Shown here one piece after another: positions 20,087-30,860 of a stretch of DNA of 64,000 bases (the stretch's first letter is position 1; the number at the start of each line of letters is the position of its first letter). The notes beneath the pieces were generated by a model. The model had not been told where the DNA came from. It did not search any database and worked only from the letters and a program-made list of their open reading frames with translations. Origin of the DNA: Pyronema omphalodes (taxonomy: Eukaryota > Ascomycota > Pezizomycetes > Pezizales > Pyronemataceae); NCBI GenBank assembly GCA_024516155.1, contig JAJJXM010000015.1:868001-932000 (forward strand). Reading direction: 5' to 3'. A program made the position numbers and the translations under genes.

Positions 20087-20617
20087 TGTCAAGGAACTAA
20101 GAACGGACGTTCGAAGAACACACTGAACACTACCGGCAGGGAGGGACTAGGCGGGTTCCAGGATCCGGGAACGGAAGACAAGGACCGAAGTGCACGACAG
20201 ACGGACAGCACACGAGACAAGGACAGGGACAAGGACAAGAATGACGTGAGGCTTGAGAGAGGAGTCTTTATTGAAAGGACAAGGGAAAGACACAAGATGT
20301 TCGATGGAGAACTCAAGGACGGGGAGGCCAGCCTCCTTATGTACAAAGGGCGGCCAGCACTCTTGCTGGGCCGTCATCCAACATCACTGCATGACAGCTT
20401 CCGTTCTCCATCATTTCACCTGCGATGCCACAGCTCTCCAGCTCATGGTACGTCATCCATCATCAGTCAGTCCAACAACAACAACGGCACGGCACACACA
20501 ACAACACAACGACAACACAACACAACACGGCAAGACAACGGCACGACGTCAATCACAACAACGACAACACAATGGTGTCACAACAACACAACAGCTCATC
20601 AGCCGTGTGCCATGACA
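20087..20617 (-). repeat. B4 3' LTR
   Basis: 531 bp of the beta type (TGTCAAGGAACTAAG to GTGCCATGACA). One change is visible in the usually invariant end. Confidence 0.9.
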
Positions 20618-20628
20618 GTATCCCCCCG

Positions 20629-22712
20629 TTAGGCTCGAGTTCCTACGCGAGGAGAAGGCTTGTCTGGGTATAGCTGGTGGAATCTCTCAGCGGCCTCGGT
20701 TTCTGATGGGTTCGTTTCCTGTGCCCAGGTTGGAGAGTCATGGCCGGTCCACTTGACGAGGTACTGCAGATTTCCTCTGGACCAACGGCTATCCACAATT
20801 TCATCGACGAACCATTCTTCTTCGCCATCTACTACTACCGGTAGGGGTGGTGGGATAATCTGGGCCGGGAGGGGGTCCGAAGGGGCTGGGTTTAGTAGGG
20901 ATACGGGGAAGGTCCTGTGATGTTTCATGGTCCCCGGTATATCCAACTCGTAGGCGTGGGATCCCATGGGCCGGACCACGGTGAAGGGGCCTAGGCGTTT
21001 GTTTTCTAGTTTCTTTGAGGGGCGGCGGGTTCTGAGGTTGCGGGCGTCCCGCCATACTAGGTATCCCGGTTTGAAGACCGGCGCGGGGAGTCGTGAATTG
21101 TCAGCGGCCTCCACATGGCGGGCTTGGGCCTATGTCATTTCAGAGCTTAGGAGGTCATGGATGTGCGACATCCTTTCCGCTACCTCGTTTGCTTTCACTT
21201 CTTCAGGATTGTCTGTCCTGATGTCCAATTCGAAGGAGCATTTGGGGTGTCGGCTGTACACGGCGTAGAACGGGGACAGCGACGTCGTATCTGATACTTG
21301 ATTATTTGCGGCAAATTCTGCCAGCGGTAAGTCTAGGGAAGGAAGGCCGTGCTCGTGGCGATCTCGATGCCCATGCAATTTGCCAGGTGTTTCCAAAAGT
21401 GGGCAACAAATTGCGGGCCGCGGTCGGACACTACTGTGTCTGGCAGACCGTGCAGTTTGAATACGTTTTCCAGGAAGAGTTGTGCGAAACCTGCCCCGTC
21501 TATCGTGGAGTGACAGGGCACCAAGTGCCGCTGTTTCGTGAGTCGGCAAACGATCGCACATATTGCGTCTAAGCCATCTGATCTCGGGAGTCCAGTAACA
21601 AAGTCCACAGATATGTTCTGCCACGGGTGGTGCGGGACCGGTAGGGGTTTCAAGGTTCGATGGGGTGCGTGCCGGCTCGCTTTTGTTGTTTTACAAAGGT
21701 GGCAATTTCGGACGAATTGATCCACATCTTTTCGCATCGAAGGCCAATAATAATTCCTGGCGAGGAGTTCGAAAGTTTTTGCACGGCCGGGTGTCCCATG
21801 GTCGGGGGGTCGTGGTGATCTTGTAGTAGTTACAATCGTAGTTTGTCCAGTGCAGGGACCTAAAGACAGTCTCGATAGTACAATCTATTTACCAACGCGG
21901 AGCAGTCGGCGAGTGATATGTCCTTACAGATTTGTGTACCGTCTTCCAGCATTACCAACACTCGGTTTGGGAATGAATCTGTCTTGTAGCCCTCCTTAAA
22001 CAGGAGGTCCACCTCGGAGCGTGCAAGTTTCATGGGCGGGGTCATGCACAATTGGAAGTTTTGTGGCTTTACGACAGCTTGCTGATTCGCTAGTATACGT
22101 TCGTCTCCCTCTCCCGGGAGGTCAGCGGCTCGTCTCGTCAGGGCGTCCGGTTTCCCTCCCAACGTTCCAGGTCGGTAGGTGATGACAAAGTTGAACCGAG
22201 ACAGGAATTCGGACCAGCGTGCTTGTCGTCTGTTTAGTAGCTTTGTTGTCATAAAGTATTCGAGGTTCTTGTGGTCTGTCAATACTTTTATCGGGAAGGC
22301 GGAGCCCTCCAAGTGGGGACGCCATTCTTCGAAACATCGAACTATTGCCAGTAGTTCTTTGTCGTAGATCTCATAGTTGCATTCTGCCGGGGAATGCTTT
22401 TTAGAATAAAACGCGACGGGATGTAACACGTTATCGTCGTCTTGTGATGATACTCCAGCGGACACAGAGTCAGATGCGTCCGTTTCTACTACAATCGGTT
22501 TCTCGTAGTCGAAGTGCTTGAGAATTGGTGCTGAGGTAAATGCGTGCTTCAGTCGGTCGAAGGCGCTTCGCTGATCTTTACCCCAGGTAAAGGGAATTGC
22601 TTTGCCATCTTGCTTTTCGGTCAAAGCTGTTAGAGGGGAGACTACTTTTGAGTAGTCCTTGATAAATCGTTGGTAGAAGTTCGCGAAACCAAGGAACTCT
22701 TGGACCTGTTTC
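20629..22712 (-). pseudogene. B4 pol 3' part: RNase H, integrase, chromodomain
   Basis: The order is RNase H (21860-22624), integrase (21130-21860) and chromodomain (20629-21114), spread over several frames. About 100 bp near 21330 are missing and take away the TDGQTERIN segment with the catalytic Glu of integrase. Further lesions include a lost base near 21798 and a broken junction near 21120. It ends in mid-RT at the GTTTC where B5 is inserted. Confidence 0.85.
22708..22712. repeat. Target-site duplication of B5 (GTTTC)
   Basis: GTTTC recurs at 29135-29139 after the B5 right LTR, and the B4 RT sequence continues correctly from there. Confidence 0.95.
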
Positions 22713-23249
22713 TGTCACGGCACACGGCTGACGAGCCGTTGTGTTGTTGGGTCATCGTTGTGTTGTCGTGGTTGTTGATTGGCATCGTGCTGCTGTCTTG
22801 CCATGTTGTGTTGTGTTGCTGTTGTGTTGTTGTGTTGTTGTGTGTGCCGTGCCGTTGTGACTGATAGACTGAATGATGATGGATGACGTACCACGAGCTG
22901 GAGAGCTGTGGCGTCGCAGGTGAATTGATGGAGAACGGAAGCTTCATGTAGCGATGTTGGATGACGGCCCAGCAAGAGTGCTGGCCGCCCCTTTGTACAT
23001 AAGGAGGCTTGCCTCCCCGTCGTTCAGTTCTCCATCGAACGTCTTGTGTCTTTCCCTTGCTCCTAATAAAGACTTCTTCTTCCAGTCCTACGTCACTCTT
23101 GTCCTTGTCCCTGTTCCTGTTTCGTGTGCCGTCCGTCTGACGAGCACTTCGGTCCTTGTCCTGCCGTTCCCCGTCCCGGAACCCGCCTAGTCCCTCTTGC
23201 CGGTAGTGTTCAGTGTGTTCTTTGAACGTCCGTTCCTAGTTGCCTGACA
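22713..23249 (+). repeat. B5 5' LTR
   Basis: 537 bp, TGTCACGGCACACGG to GTTGCCTGACA. Confidence 0.95.
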
Positions 23250-23284
23250 TTACGTTCGATCGAATAATTATTCAACCGACACGC

Positions 23285-23527
23285 ATGAACCCCACCGGTT
23301 GTGCCTGGACCTACTCATTAAAACAAGCCCTGGAAACGCACACCCTAAACGAAACCTTTGGGATTCCCGACAGATTCGCTGGCGCAGTGCGAAGAACCAT
23401 CCGACGAGCATAAAATAACTGCTACCTTGTGGTCCGCTGGGAACTCCAGGACTACACTTACCAGGAGGACATCCGCCGCACCATCAGACTCAAGCCAATC
23501 CTCAGAGCCCGCCAGAATGCATATTAA
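23285..23527 (+). pseudogene. B5 ORF1 with one stop codon
   Basis: Same 80-codon ORF as in B1 (MNPTGCAWTYSLKQALE) with the ATGCATATTAA overlap to gag. A TAA at 23411-23413 replaces the Glu of RRAEN. Confidence 0.75.
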
Positions 23528-24863
23528 ACTTATCGACAAAGGACACTGGCAGCAAATTGTGAACGCTGCCGCCATGACCCAGTTCCCTGACGGCCATGAA
23601 CCGCTTACTTTCACCAAACAACTCGCACAATCCATCTTAGACGCTCAGGACCACCCCACGGGTCATCTCTTAAACGACCTCGCGGAAACCCCCGGCTCCC
23701 GTAACAGCACTCGGGTATCCAGCCCTGTCGCCTCCCGCGCTCCGGAAGCTCCCACCCCTGCCCCTATTCCCCCTGTCGTGATCCAGACTGGCTCCGTCCA
23801 GGTTTACCCGAACGGCCCAGAACCAGCACCGCGAGCCGCCGCACCCCCTACCACAGCCGCAGCCGCAGCCCCCGCCCCCGCTATAATCGCACCAATTCCA
23901 AGACCGCCCCCCCGAGACCCCGAAATCCTCCTAACTCCGGAGGAACAAGCCGATACGAATGAAATTCACTATTACGAGAAGGAGCTCACCCGTCAGCGTG
24001 AACTCATCAACGCGCTACTTGCCTCCCCTGGCATCCGCGTGACCGGAGACAAAATCTCGGATCCGCCAACCTTCGACGGGTCCAACAGGGAGGACCTCCG
24101 CCACTTTGTCTCCTTGCTTCGCATCAAGTTGGTGAGCGACGAACTACGTTTCCCGACCCCTCATAAACGGATTTCTTATGCCATGGGCCGCCTCCGCGGA
24201 CGTGCCTTGGATCAGATTCTTCCTTATATCAAGGAAAATGGCAACCGCTGGGCCCTCAACGACGTCGAGGACGTCATTAAAATATTACAGCGTACCTTTG
24301 GAGACCCGGGCGAGCGCGCAACGGCTCGTTTCAAACTACAAAATCTCCGACAGAACAACCGCGAATTTTCGGACTACTATGCAGAGTTCTCCCGCTTAGT
24401 CGCGGAGTCATGCTGAGACGAAGCCGCCACCATGGATGCCCTGCGTAACGGCCTGTCCCTCGAACTGCACGAAAAGTTGGTTGGTGCCCCGCCCACCACC
24501 ACGATGCACGAATTTGTTGACCAGTGCCAAAAATTGGACTCCCAATTGAGAGCACTTGAGAACCTCCGCAAGCTGCGTACCAACCGCGGCCAAGTTAAAC
24601 CCACTACCACCGCCACCCCCGCCACCAGTCGCCCCACCCCCGCTACCCAAGCCACCACCGCCTCCTCCAGCAAGCAAACCCCTGCCCAGGGACCCCGTCA
24701 GAAACTGTCGGCACAGGAGCGCGCGACCCGCCTATCAGAAGGACGTTGCCTCTACTGCGGTGGCCTCGGCCACATGGCTGCTTCGTGCCCCGCCAAGACG
24801 AATGTTAAAGTGGCGAGCGTGGAATTATTGGATACTGAAGAAGAGGTGTCGGGAAAAGAATAA
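23517..24863 (+). pseudogene. B5 gag with one nonsense codon
   Basis: Gag is otherwise collinear and in phase through the poly-C tract (7 C). It has a capsid domain and the zinc knuckle CLYCGGLGHMAASC. TGA at 24414-24416 stands where B1 has the Trp of LGWDEAATMD. The same TGA, within the same altered ESC context, is present in B6. Confidence 0.9.
24851..24857 (+). other. -1 frameshift heptamer G_GGA_AAA (B5)
   Basis: Gag codons TCG GGA AAA GAA TAA; the pol frame is -1 and begins AGA ATA AAC from base 24857. Confidence 0.75.
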
Positions 24864-27800
24864 ACCAGCTGCAAGAAGCTGGCTCTGCCGCTGGTGGGAA
24901 TATTATTGCTGATACATTGCTATTATCGGGCGCAAGTTTTACTGGAAAGTTAGAATGCAAACACCTTGTTCTCTCCTGTTCCTTGTTTTCCAATAACCGC
25001 TCCGTGAAAACAGTAGCGCTCGTTGACTGCGGCGCCACTGGTATCGCCTTTGTTGACCGCAATTTCGCCCGCCATCACAAACTCCACCTAACCCCCCTAT
25101 CCACCGCCTGAACGGTCGAAGTTATCGACGGCCGCCCCGTATCCTCAGGAAAAATCACACACCTCGCCCAAGTAGAGTGTACCATCAACGGTCACTCGGG
25201 AATCCTTCCCATGTTTGTCAGCAAGCTGGGTCACTACCCGGTGGTGTTGGGTATCCCCTGGTTGAAGAAACACGATGTAACAATAAGCTTCAGTTCCAAC
25301 ACTGTAAGCTTCGACTCCCAATACTGCCTAAGGAACTGCACCCCGTTGCCTGTAAGCACAACCGGTGTCGAGGTCCTGGACTCGAGGCCCCCTCCCGCTG
25401 TCCACGAGTCCGACACAAACCCCATGCCGGAGTTAGAAGACTCGGTCCCCGACCCCCCGGAAGAACCCCCAATAGCGATCTCAAGTCTAACCATCTCCGA
25501 CTTCAAAGAAATGGTAGAAGACGAAAGCCTGACAGTGTTCTCGCTATCGTTGGACGAGATCACCGTCGCCCTACAAGACAAGCCCCCCCTCACGGATGAC
25601 GAACTGACAGACATGATCCCCGAAGAGTATCATGACTACCTCGATTTATTCAAGGAGGTCAACGCGAAGGAACTCCCCCCCGCACCGACCCTACTACCAC
25701 AAGATCCCACTGAAAGAGGGACTCGTCCCCCCCTTTGGCCCGCTATACTCGCTGTCACGCAACGAGTTGCAGACGCTGAAAACGTGGCTCGATGAGAATT
25801 TGGAGAAAGGATTTATACAACGCTCCCAATCACCAGCCGCCTCGCCGATATTATTCGTGAAAAAATCAGACGGATCCCTACTCCTGTGTGTCGACTACCG
25901 GAGACTGAATGAAGGTACCGAGAAGAACCGGTACCCGCTGCCATTGATACAGGAAACGATGATGAATCTTTCCAAAGCTCAATACTTTCCGACCCTTGAT
26001 GTCCGCAGCGCTTATAACCTTATCAGAATGGCAGAGGGCGAAGAATGGAAGACGGCCTTCCGCACAAGGTACGGCCTGTTTGAATCGAAAGTGATGCCCT
26101 TTGGGCTCACCAACGGGCCTGCCGATTTCCAGGCATTTATAAATGATGTCCTGAGACCATACCTAGACCAGTTTTGTACGGCATACTTGGACGATATCCT
26201 CGTATTCTCCGAAACAAAGCCCGATCACACCGCACACGTCCGAAAGATCTTGGAACGACTCAAACAAGAAAAACTGCACTTAAAGCCAGAGAAGTGTAAG
26301 TTTGTTAAGGCAGAAGTACAGTACCTGGGCTACAACATCGGCCGCGACGGCGCGCGCATGATGGATTCCAAAGTAGCCACAGTGAGAGATTGGAAGGAAC
26401 CAACCAATTTGAAACAGGTCCAAGAGTTCCTAGGCTTCGCGAATTTCTACCGAAGATTTATCAAAGACTACTCAAAAGTGGTCTCCCCGCTGACGGCTCT
26501 GACCAAAAAGAAAGATGGTAAAGCAATCCCCTTTATCTGGGGTAAAGATCAGCAGAGCGCCTTCGACCGACTGAAGGACGCATTTACATCAGCACCTATT
26601 CTCAAGCACTTCGACTACGAGAAACCGATTGTAGTAGAAACAGACGCATGTGACTATGTGTCTGCTGGAGTCTTATCACAATACGACGACGATAACGTGT
26701 TACACCCCGTCGCATTTTATTCCAAGAAGCATTCCCCGGCAGAATGCAACTACGAAATCTATGACAAAGAACTACTGGCAATAGTTCGTTGTTTCGAGGA
26801 ATGGCGTCCCCACTTGGAGGGCTCCGCCTTCCCTATAAAAGTATTGACAGATCACAAGAATCTCGAATACTTCATGACGACAAAGCTGCTGAACAGACGA
26901 CAAGCACGCTGGTCCGAGTTCCTGTCTCGGTTCAACTTTGTGATCACCTATCGACCGGGAACGTTGGGAGGAAAACCGGACGCCCTGACAAGACGAGCCG
27001 CCGACCTCCCGGAAGAGGGAGACGAACGCATACTGGCGAACCAGCAAGCTGTTCTAAAGCCACAAAACTTTCAGTTATGCATGACCCCGCCCATGCAACT
27101 CGCACCTTCCGAAGTAGACCTCCTGTTCACAGAGGGCTACAAGACAGATTCATTCCCCAACCGAGTGTTGGGAATGCTGGAAGACGGTACACAAATCTGT
27201 AAGGACATATCACTCGCCGATTGCTCCGTGTTGGAAAACAGATTGTACTACCGAGACTGCCTCTATGTCCCCGCGCTGGATAAACTACGATTGAAACTAC
27301 TACAAGATCACCACGACCCCCCCACCATGGGACACCCGGGCCGTGCAAAGACTTTCGAACTCCTCGCCAGGAATTATTACTGGCCCTCGATGAGAAAAGA
27401 TGTGGACCAATTCGTCCGAAATTGCCACACTTGTAAAAGAACAAAAGCTACCCGCCACGCACCCTATGGAACTTTGAAGCCCCTACCGGTTCCGCACCAC
27501 CCTTGGCAGAATATATCTGTGGACTTTGTCACTATACTACCGACATCAGAAGGCTTCGACGCAATATGTGCGATCGTTTGCCGACTCACGAAACAGCGGC
27601 ACTTGGTGCCCTGTCACTCCACGATAGACGCAGAAGGCTTCGCGCAACTCTTCCTGGAAAACGTATTCAAACTACACGGCCTGCCAGACACAGTAGTGTC
27701 CGACCGCGGTCCGCAATTTGTGGCCCACTTCTGGAAACACCTGGCAAATTGCATGGGTATCGAAATTGCCACGAGTACGGCCTTCCATCCCCAAACCGAC

Positions 27801-28586
27801 GGCCAAACAGAGAGAATTAACGCCGTTACGGAGCAATCTCTCCGCGCATACGTCTGTTATTTACAAGACGATTGGAAAAAAGTTTTACCACTGGCAGAAT
27901 TTGCTGCAAATAACCAAGTATCGGATACAACGTCCCTGTCTCCGTTCTACGCTATATACGGCCGACACCCCAAATGCTCTTTCGAACTGGAAATCAGGAC
28001 AGACAATCCTGAAGAAGTGAAAGCGAACGAGGTAGCGGAAAGGATGTCACACATCCATGACGTCTTACGTTCGGAAATGAAATACGCCCAAGCCCGCCAC
28101 ATAGAAGCCGCCGACAATTCCCGACTCCCCGCGCCGGTCTTCAAACCAGGAGACCTAGTATGGCTGGACGCCCGCAACCTCAGAACCCGCCGCCCCTCAA
28201 AGAAACTGGAAAACAAACACCTAGGCCCCTTCACCGTGTTGCGACCCATTGGATCCCACGCCTATGAATTGGATATACCGGAAACAATGAAACATCATAG
28301 GACCTTCCCCGTGTCCCTACTAAACCCAGCCCCTTCGGACCCCCTCCCCGGCCAGATTATCCCACCGCCCCTACCGGTAGTAGTAGACGGCGAAGAAGAA
28401 TGGTTCGTGGATGAAATTCTGGATAGCCGTTGGTCAAGAGGAAACCTGCAGTACCTCGTCAAGTGGACCGGCCATGACTCTCCAACCTGGGAACCGGAAA
28501 CGAACCTATCCGAAACTGAGGCCGCTGAGAAATTCCACCAGTTATACCCAGACAAACCTTCTCCTCTCGTAGGAACTCGAGCCTAA
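24857..28586 (+). pseudogene. B5 pol with one nonsense codon and one frameshift
   Basis: The protease (VDCGATG) is followed by TGA at 25109-25111, where B1 has an Arg (CGA to TGA). An extra C near 25678 moves the frame. From 25690 to 28586 the frame is open for 950 codons with YLDD, RNase H, integrase DDE core and chromodomain as in B1. Odd changes include NGPADF for NAPADF and a Cys in TDACDYV, near the RNase H active site. Confidence 0.9.
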
Positions 28587-28597
28587 CGGGGGGGTAC
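28587..28597 (+). other. B5 polypurine tract
   Basis: CGGGGGGGTAC lies between the pol stop and the 3' LTR. Confidence 0.8.
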
Positions 28598-28880
28598 TGT
28601 CACGGCACACGGCTGACGAGCCGTTGTGTTGTTGCGTCATCGTTGTGTTGTCGTGGTTGTTGATTGGCATCGTGCCGCTGTCTTGCCGTGTTGTGTTGTG
28701 TTGCTGTTGTGTTGTTGTGTTGTTGTGTGTGCCGTGCCGTTGTGACTGATAGACTGAATGATGATGGATGACGTACCACGAGCTGGAGAGCTGTGGCGTC
28801 GCAGGTGAATTGATGGAGAACGGAAGCTTCATGTAGCGATGTTGGATGACGGCCCAGCAAGAGTGCTGGCCGCCCCTTTG

Positions 28881-28901
28881 TACATAAGGAGGCTTGCCTC
28901 C
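28881..28901 (+). promoter_or_regulatory. TATA-like box joined to a 14-bp palindrome in the B LTR
   Basis: TACATAA is followed at once by GGAGGCTTGCCTCC, a perfect inverted repeat with a 2-base loop. The block is present in every family B LTR in the window. In family D the two arms are changed together (GGAGGG and CCCTCC). Confidence 0.5.
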
Positions 28902-28949
28902 CCGTCGTTCAGTTCTCCATCGAACGTCTTGTGTCTTTCCCTTGCTCCT

Positions 28950-28955
28950 AATAAA
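28950..28955 (+). terminator. AATAAA polyadenylation signal in the B LTR
   Basis: AATAAA lies about 65 bp after the TATA-like box. That position fits a short R region, with U3 before and U5 after. Confidence 0.5.
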
Positions 28956-29134
28956 GACTTCTTCTTCCAGTCCTACGTCACTCTTGTCCTTGTCCCTGTT
29001 CCTGTTTCGTGTGCCGTCCGTCTGACGAGCACTTCGGTCCTTGTCCTGCCGTTCCCCGTCCCGGAACCCGCCTAGTCCCTCTTGCCGGTAGTGTTCAGTG
29101 TGTTCTTTGAACGTCCGTTCCTAGTTCCCTGACA

Positions 29135-29770
29135 GTTTCAGATTGGTTGGTTCCTTCCAATCTCTGACTGTCGCGACTTCGGAGTCCATCGTCCAAGCGC
29201 CGTCGCGGCCAATGTTGTACCCCAGGTACTGGACTTCGGCCTTAGCAAACTTACACTTCTCTCGCTTCAGGTGTAATTTTTCTTGTTTGAGTCCTTCCAG
29301 GATCTTCCGTACATATGAGGTGTGATCGGGCTTTGTTTCAGAGAACACGAGGATATTATCCAAGTATGCTGTACAAAACTGGTCCAGGTATGGTCGCAGT
29401 ACATCATTGATGAATGCCTGGAAATCGGCAGGCGCGTTGGTGAGCCCAAAGGGCATCACTTTTGACTCAAATAGGCCCTACCTTGTGCGGAAGGCCGTTT
29501 TCAATTCTTCGCCTTCTGCCATTCTAATCAGGTTATAGGCGCTGCGGACGTCTAGGGTTGTAAAATACTGAGCTTTAGAAAGATTGATCATCGTTTCCTA
29601 TATCAGTGGTAGCGGGTACCGATTCGTTTCGGTCCCTTCATTCAATCTTCAGTGATCCACGCATAAACGTAAGGATCCATCCTATTTCTTCACCAATAAT
29701 ATCGGCGAGGCGGCTGATGATTGAGAGCGTTGTATAAAGCCATTTTCCAAATTCTCATCTAGCCAAATCT
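29135..29770 (-). pseudogene. B4 pol, RT part right of B5
   Basis: It continues the B4 RT after B5 and the duplicated GTTTC. The catalytic box reads YLDN instead of YLDD in the 112-codon open piece (29121-29459), which is inactivating. Further right come stops and changed codons. Near 29770 the sequence jumps to the gag end, with the protease and RT N-terminus deleted. Confidence 0.85.
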
Positions 29771-30035
29771 TCCTACCAGCGGCAGAGCCATCTTCCTGCG
29801 GCTGGTTTAGTCTTTTCCCGAAACATCTTCTTCACTATCCAATAATTCAACACTTGCAACTTTGACATTCGTCTTTCCGGGGCACGAGGCTGCCATGTGG
29901 CCGAGGCCACCGCAGTAGAGGCAACGTCCTTTTAACAGACGGGTAGCGTGTTCTTGTGCTGATAGTTTCTGGCGGGGTCCCTGGGCCGTGGTCTGTTTGC
30001 TAGAAGAGGCAGTGGTTCACTTGGTAGCAGGGTTG
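29771..30035 (-). pseudogene. B4 gag C-terminus
   Basis: It holds the frameshift heptamer (29813-29819), the gag stop context TCG GGA AAA GAC TAA and the zinc knuckle CLYCGGLGHMAASC. It ends at 30035 at the B7 LTR. Confidence 0.8.
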
Positions 30036-30064
30036 GGTCACGGCACACGGCTGACGAGCCGTTC
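30036..30064 (+). repeat. B7 LTR, first 29 bases
   Basis: It reads GGTCACGGCACACGGCTG and so on to CGTTC. The first base is changed from the usual T. Looked at alone it would seem a stray duplicate of the next LTR start; the CGTTC duplication shows that it is the cut host LTR. Confidence 0.85.
30060..30064. repeat. Target-site duplication of B6 (CGTTC)
   Basis: CGTTC recurs at 42859-42863 after the B6 right LTR. Confidence 0.95.
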
Positions 30065-30582
30065 TGTCACGGCAGACGGCTGACGAGCCGTTGTGTTGTT
30101 GCGTTGTCGTTGTTGTTGTCGACATCGTGCCGTTGTCTTGCCGCGTTGTGTTGTGTTGTCGTTGTGTTGTTGTGTGTGCCGTGCCGTTGTGATTGATAGA
30201 CTGATTGATGATGGATGACGTACCATGAGCTGGAGAGCTGTGGCGTCGCAGGTGAATTGATGGAGAACGGAAGCTTTCATATAGCGATGTTGGATGACGG
30301 CCCGGCAAGAGTGCTGGCCGCCCCTTTGTACATAAGGAGGCTTGCCTCCCCGTTGTCGAGTTCTCCATCGAACGTCTTGTGTCTTTCCCTTGTCCTTAAT
30401 AAAGACTTCTCCTTTCAGTCCCACGTCATTCTTGTCCTTGTCCCTGTCCCTGTTTCGTATGCCGTCTGTCTGACGAGCACTTCGGTCCTTGCCCTTCTGT
30501 TGCCCGTCCTGGAACCCGCCTTGTCCCCCTTGCCGGTAGTGTTCAGTGTGTTCTTTGAACGTCCGTTCCTAGTTCCCTGACA
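30065..30582 (+). repeat. B6 5' LTR
   Basis: 518 bp, TGTCACGGCAGACGG to AGTTCCCTGACA. It is shorter than the B5 LTR because the GTT/CAACA-rich stretch is shorter. Confidence 0.95.
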
Positions 30583-30617
30583 TTACGTTCGATCGAATAA
30601 TTATTCAACCAACACGC

Positions 30618-30860
30618 ATGAACCCCACCGGTTCTGCTTGGACACACGCCTTAAAACAAGCCCTGGAAACTCACACCCTAAACGAGACCTTCGGGATTTC
30701 CGACCGATTCGCTGGCGCAGTGCGAAGAACCATCCGAAGAGCAGAAAATCAATGCTACCTTGTGGTCCGCTGGGAACTCCAGGACTACACTTACCAGGAG
30801 CACGTCCGCCACACCATCAGACTCAAGCCAATCCTCCGAGCCCGCCAGAATGCACGTTAA
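30618..30860 (+). CDS. B6 ORF1 (80 codons)
   Basis: Intact: MNPTGSAWTHALKQALE to RARQNAR, stop TAA. The gag ATG at 30850 overlaps its end in ATGCACGTTAA. Same length and layout as in B1, B3 and B9. No recognised domain. Confidence 0.6.
   Translation: MNPTGSAWTHALKQALETHTLNETFGISDRFAGAVRRTIRRAENQCYLVVRWELQDYTYQEHVRHTIRLKPILRARQNAR

Larger units (their letters stand above)
22713..29134 (+). mobile_element. Family B Ty3/gypsy element B5, full length, defective
   Basis: This is a complete element with 537-bp LTRs that differ at about four positions by eye. Gag and ORF1 carry nonsense codons, and pol has one nonsense codon and one frameshift. It lies in the RT of B4 in the opposite orientation. 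Confidence 0.95.
28598..29134 (+). repeat. B5 3' LTR
   Basis: 537 bp, ending AGTTCCCTGACA, followed by the GTTTC duplication. Confidence 0.95.
20087..30035 (-). mobile_element. Family B element B4 (minus), split by B5, deleted inside
   Basis: LTR and pol run from 20087 to 22712, then resume at 29135 after B5. The RT N-terminus and protease are deleted near 29770, so RT joins directly to the end of gag. It stops at 30035 where B7 enters. The left flank is CACCC inside B3 gag; the right LTR is not seen. Confidence 0.85.

Noticed and set aside
30036..30064. Apparent 29-bp tandem duplication at an LTR start
   Set aside because: The CGTTC duplication and the continuation at 42864 show that it is the first part of the B7 LTR cut by B6.
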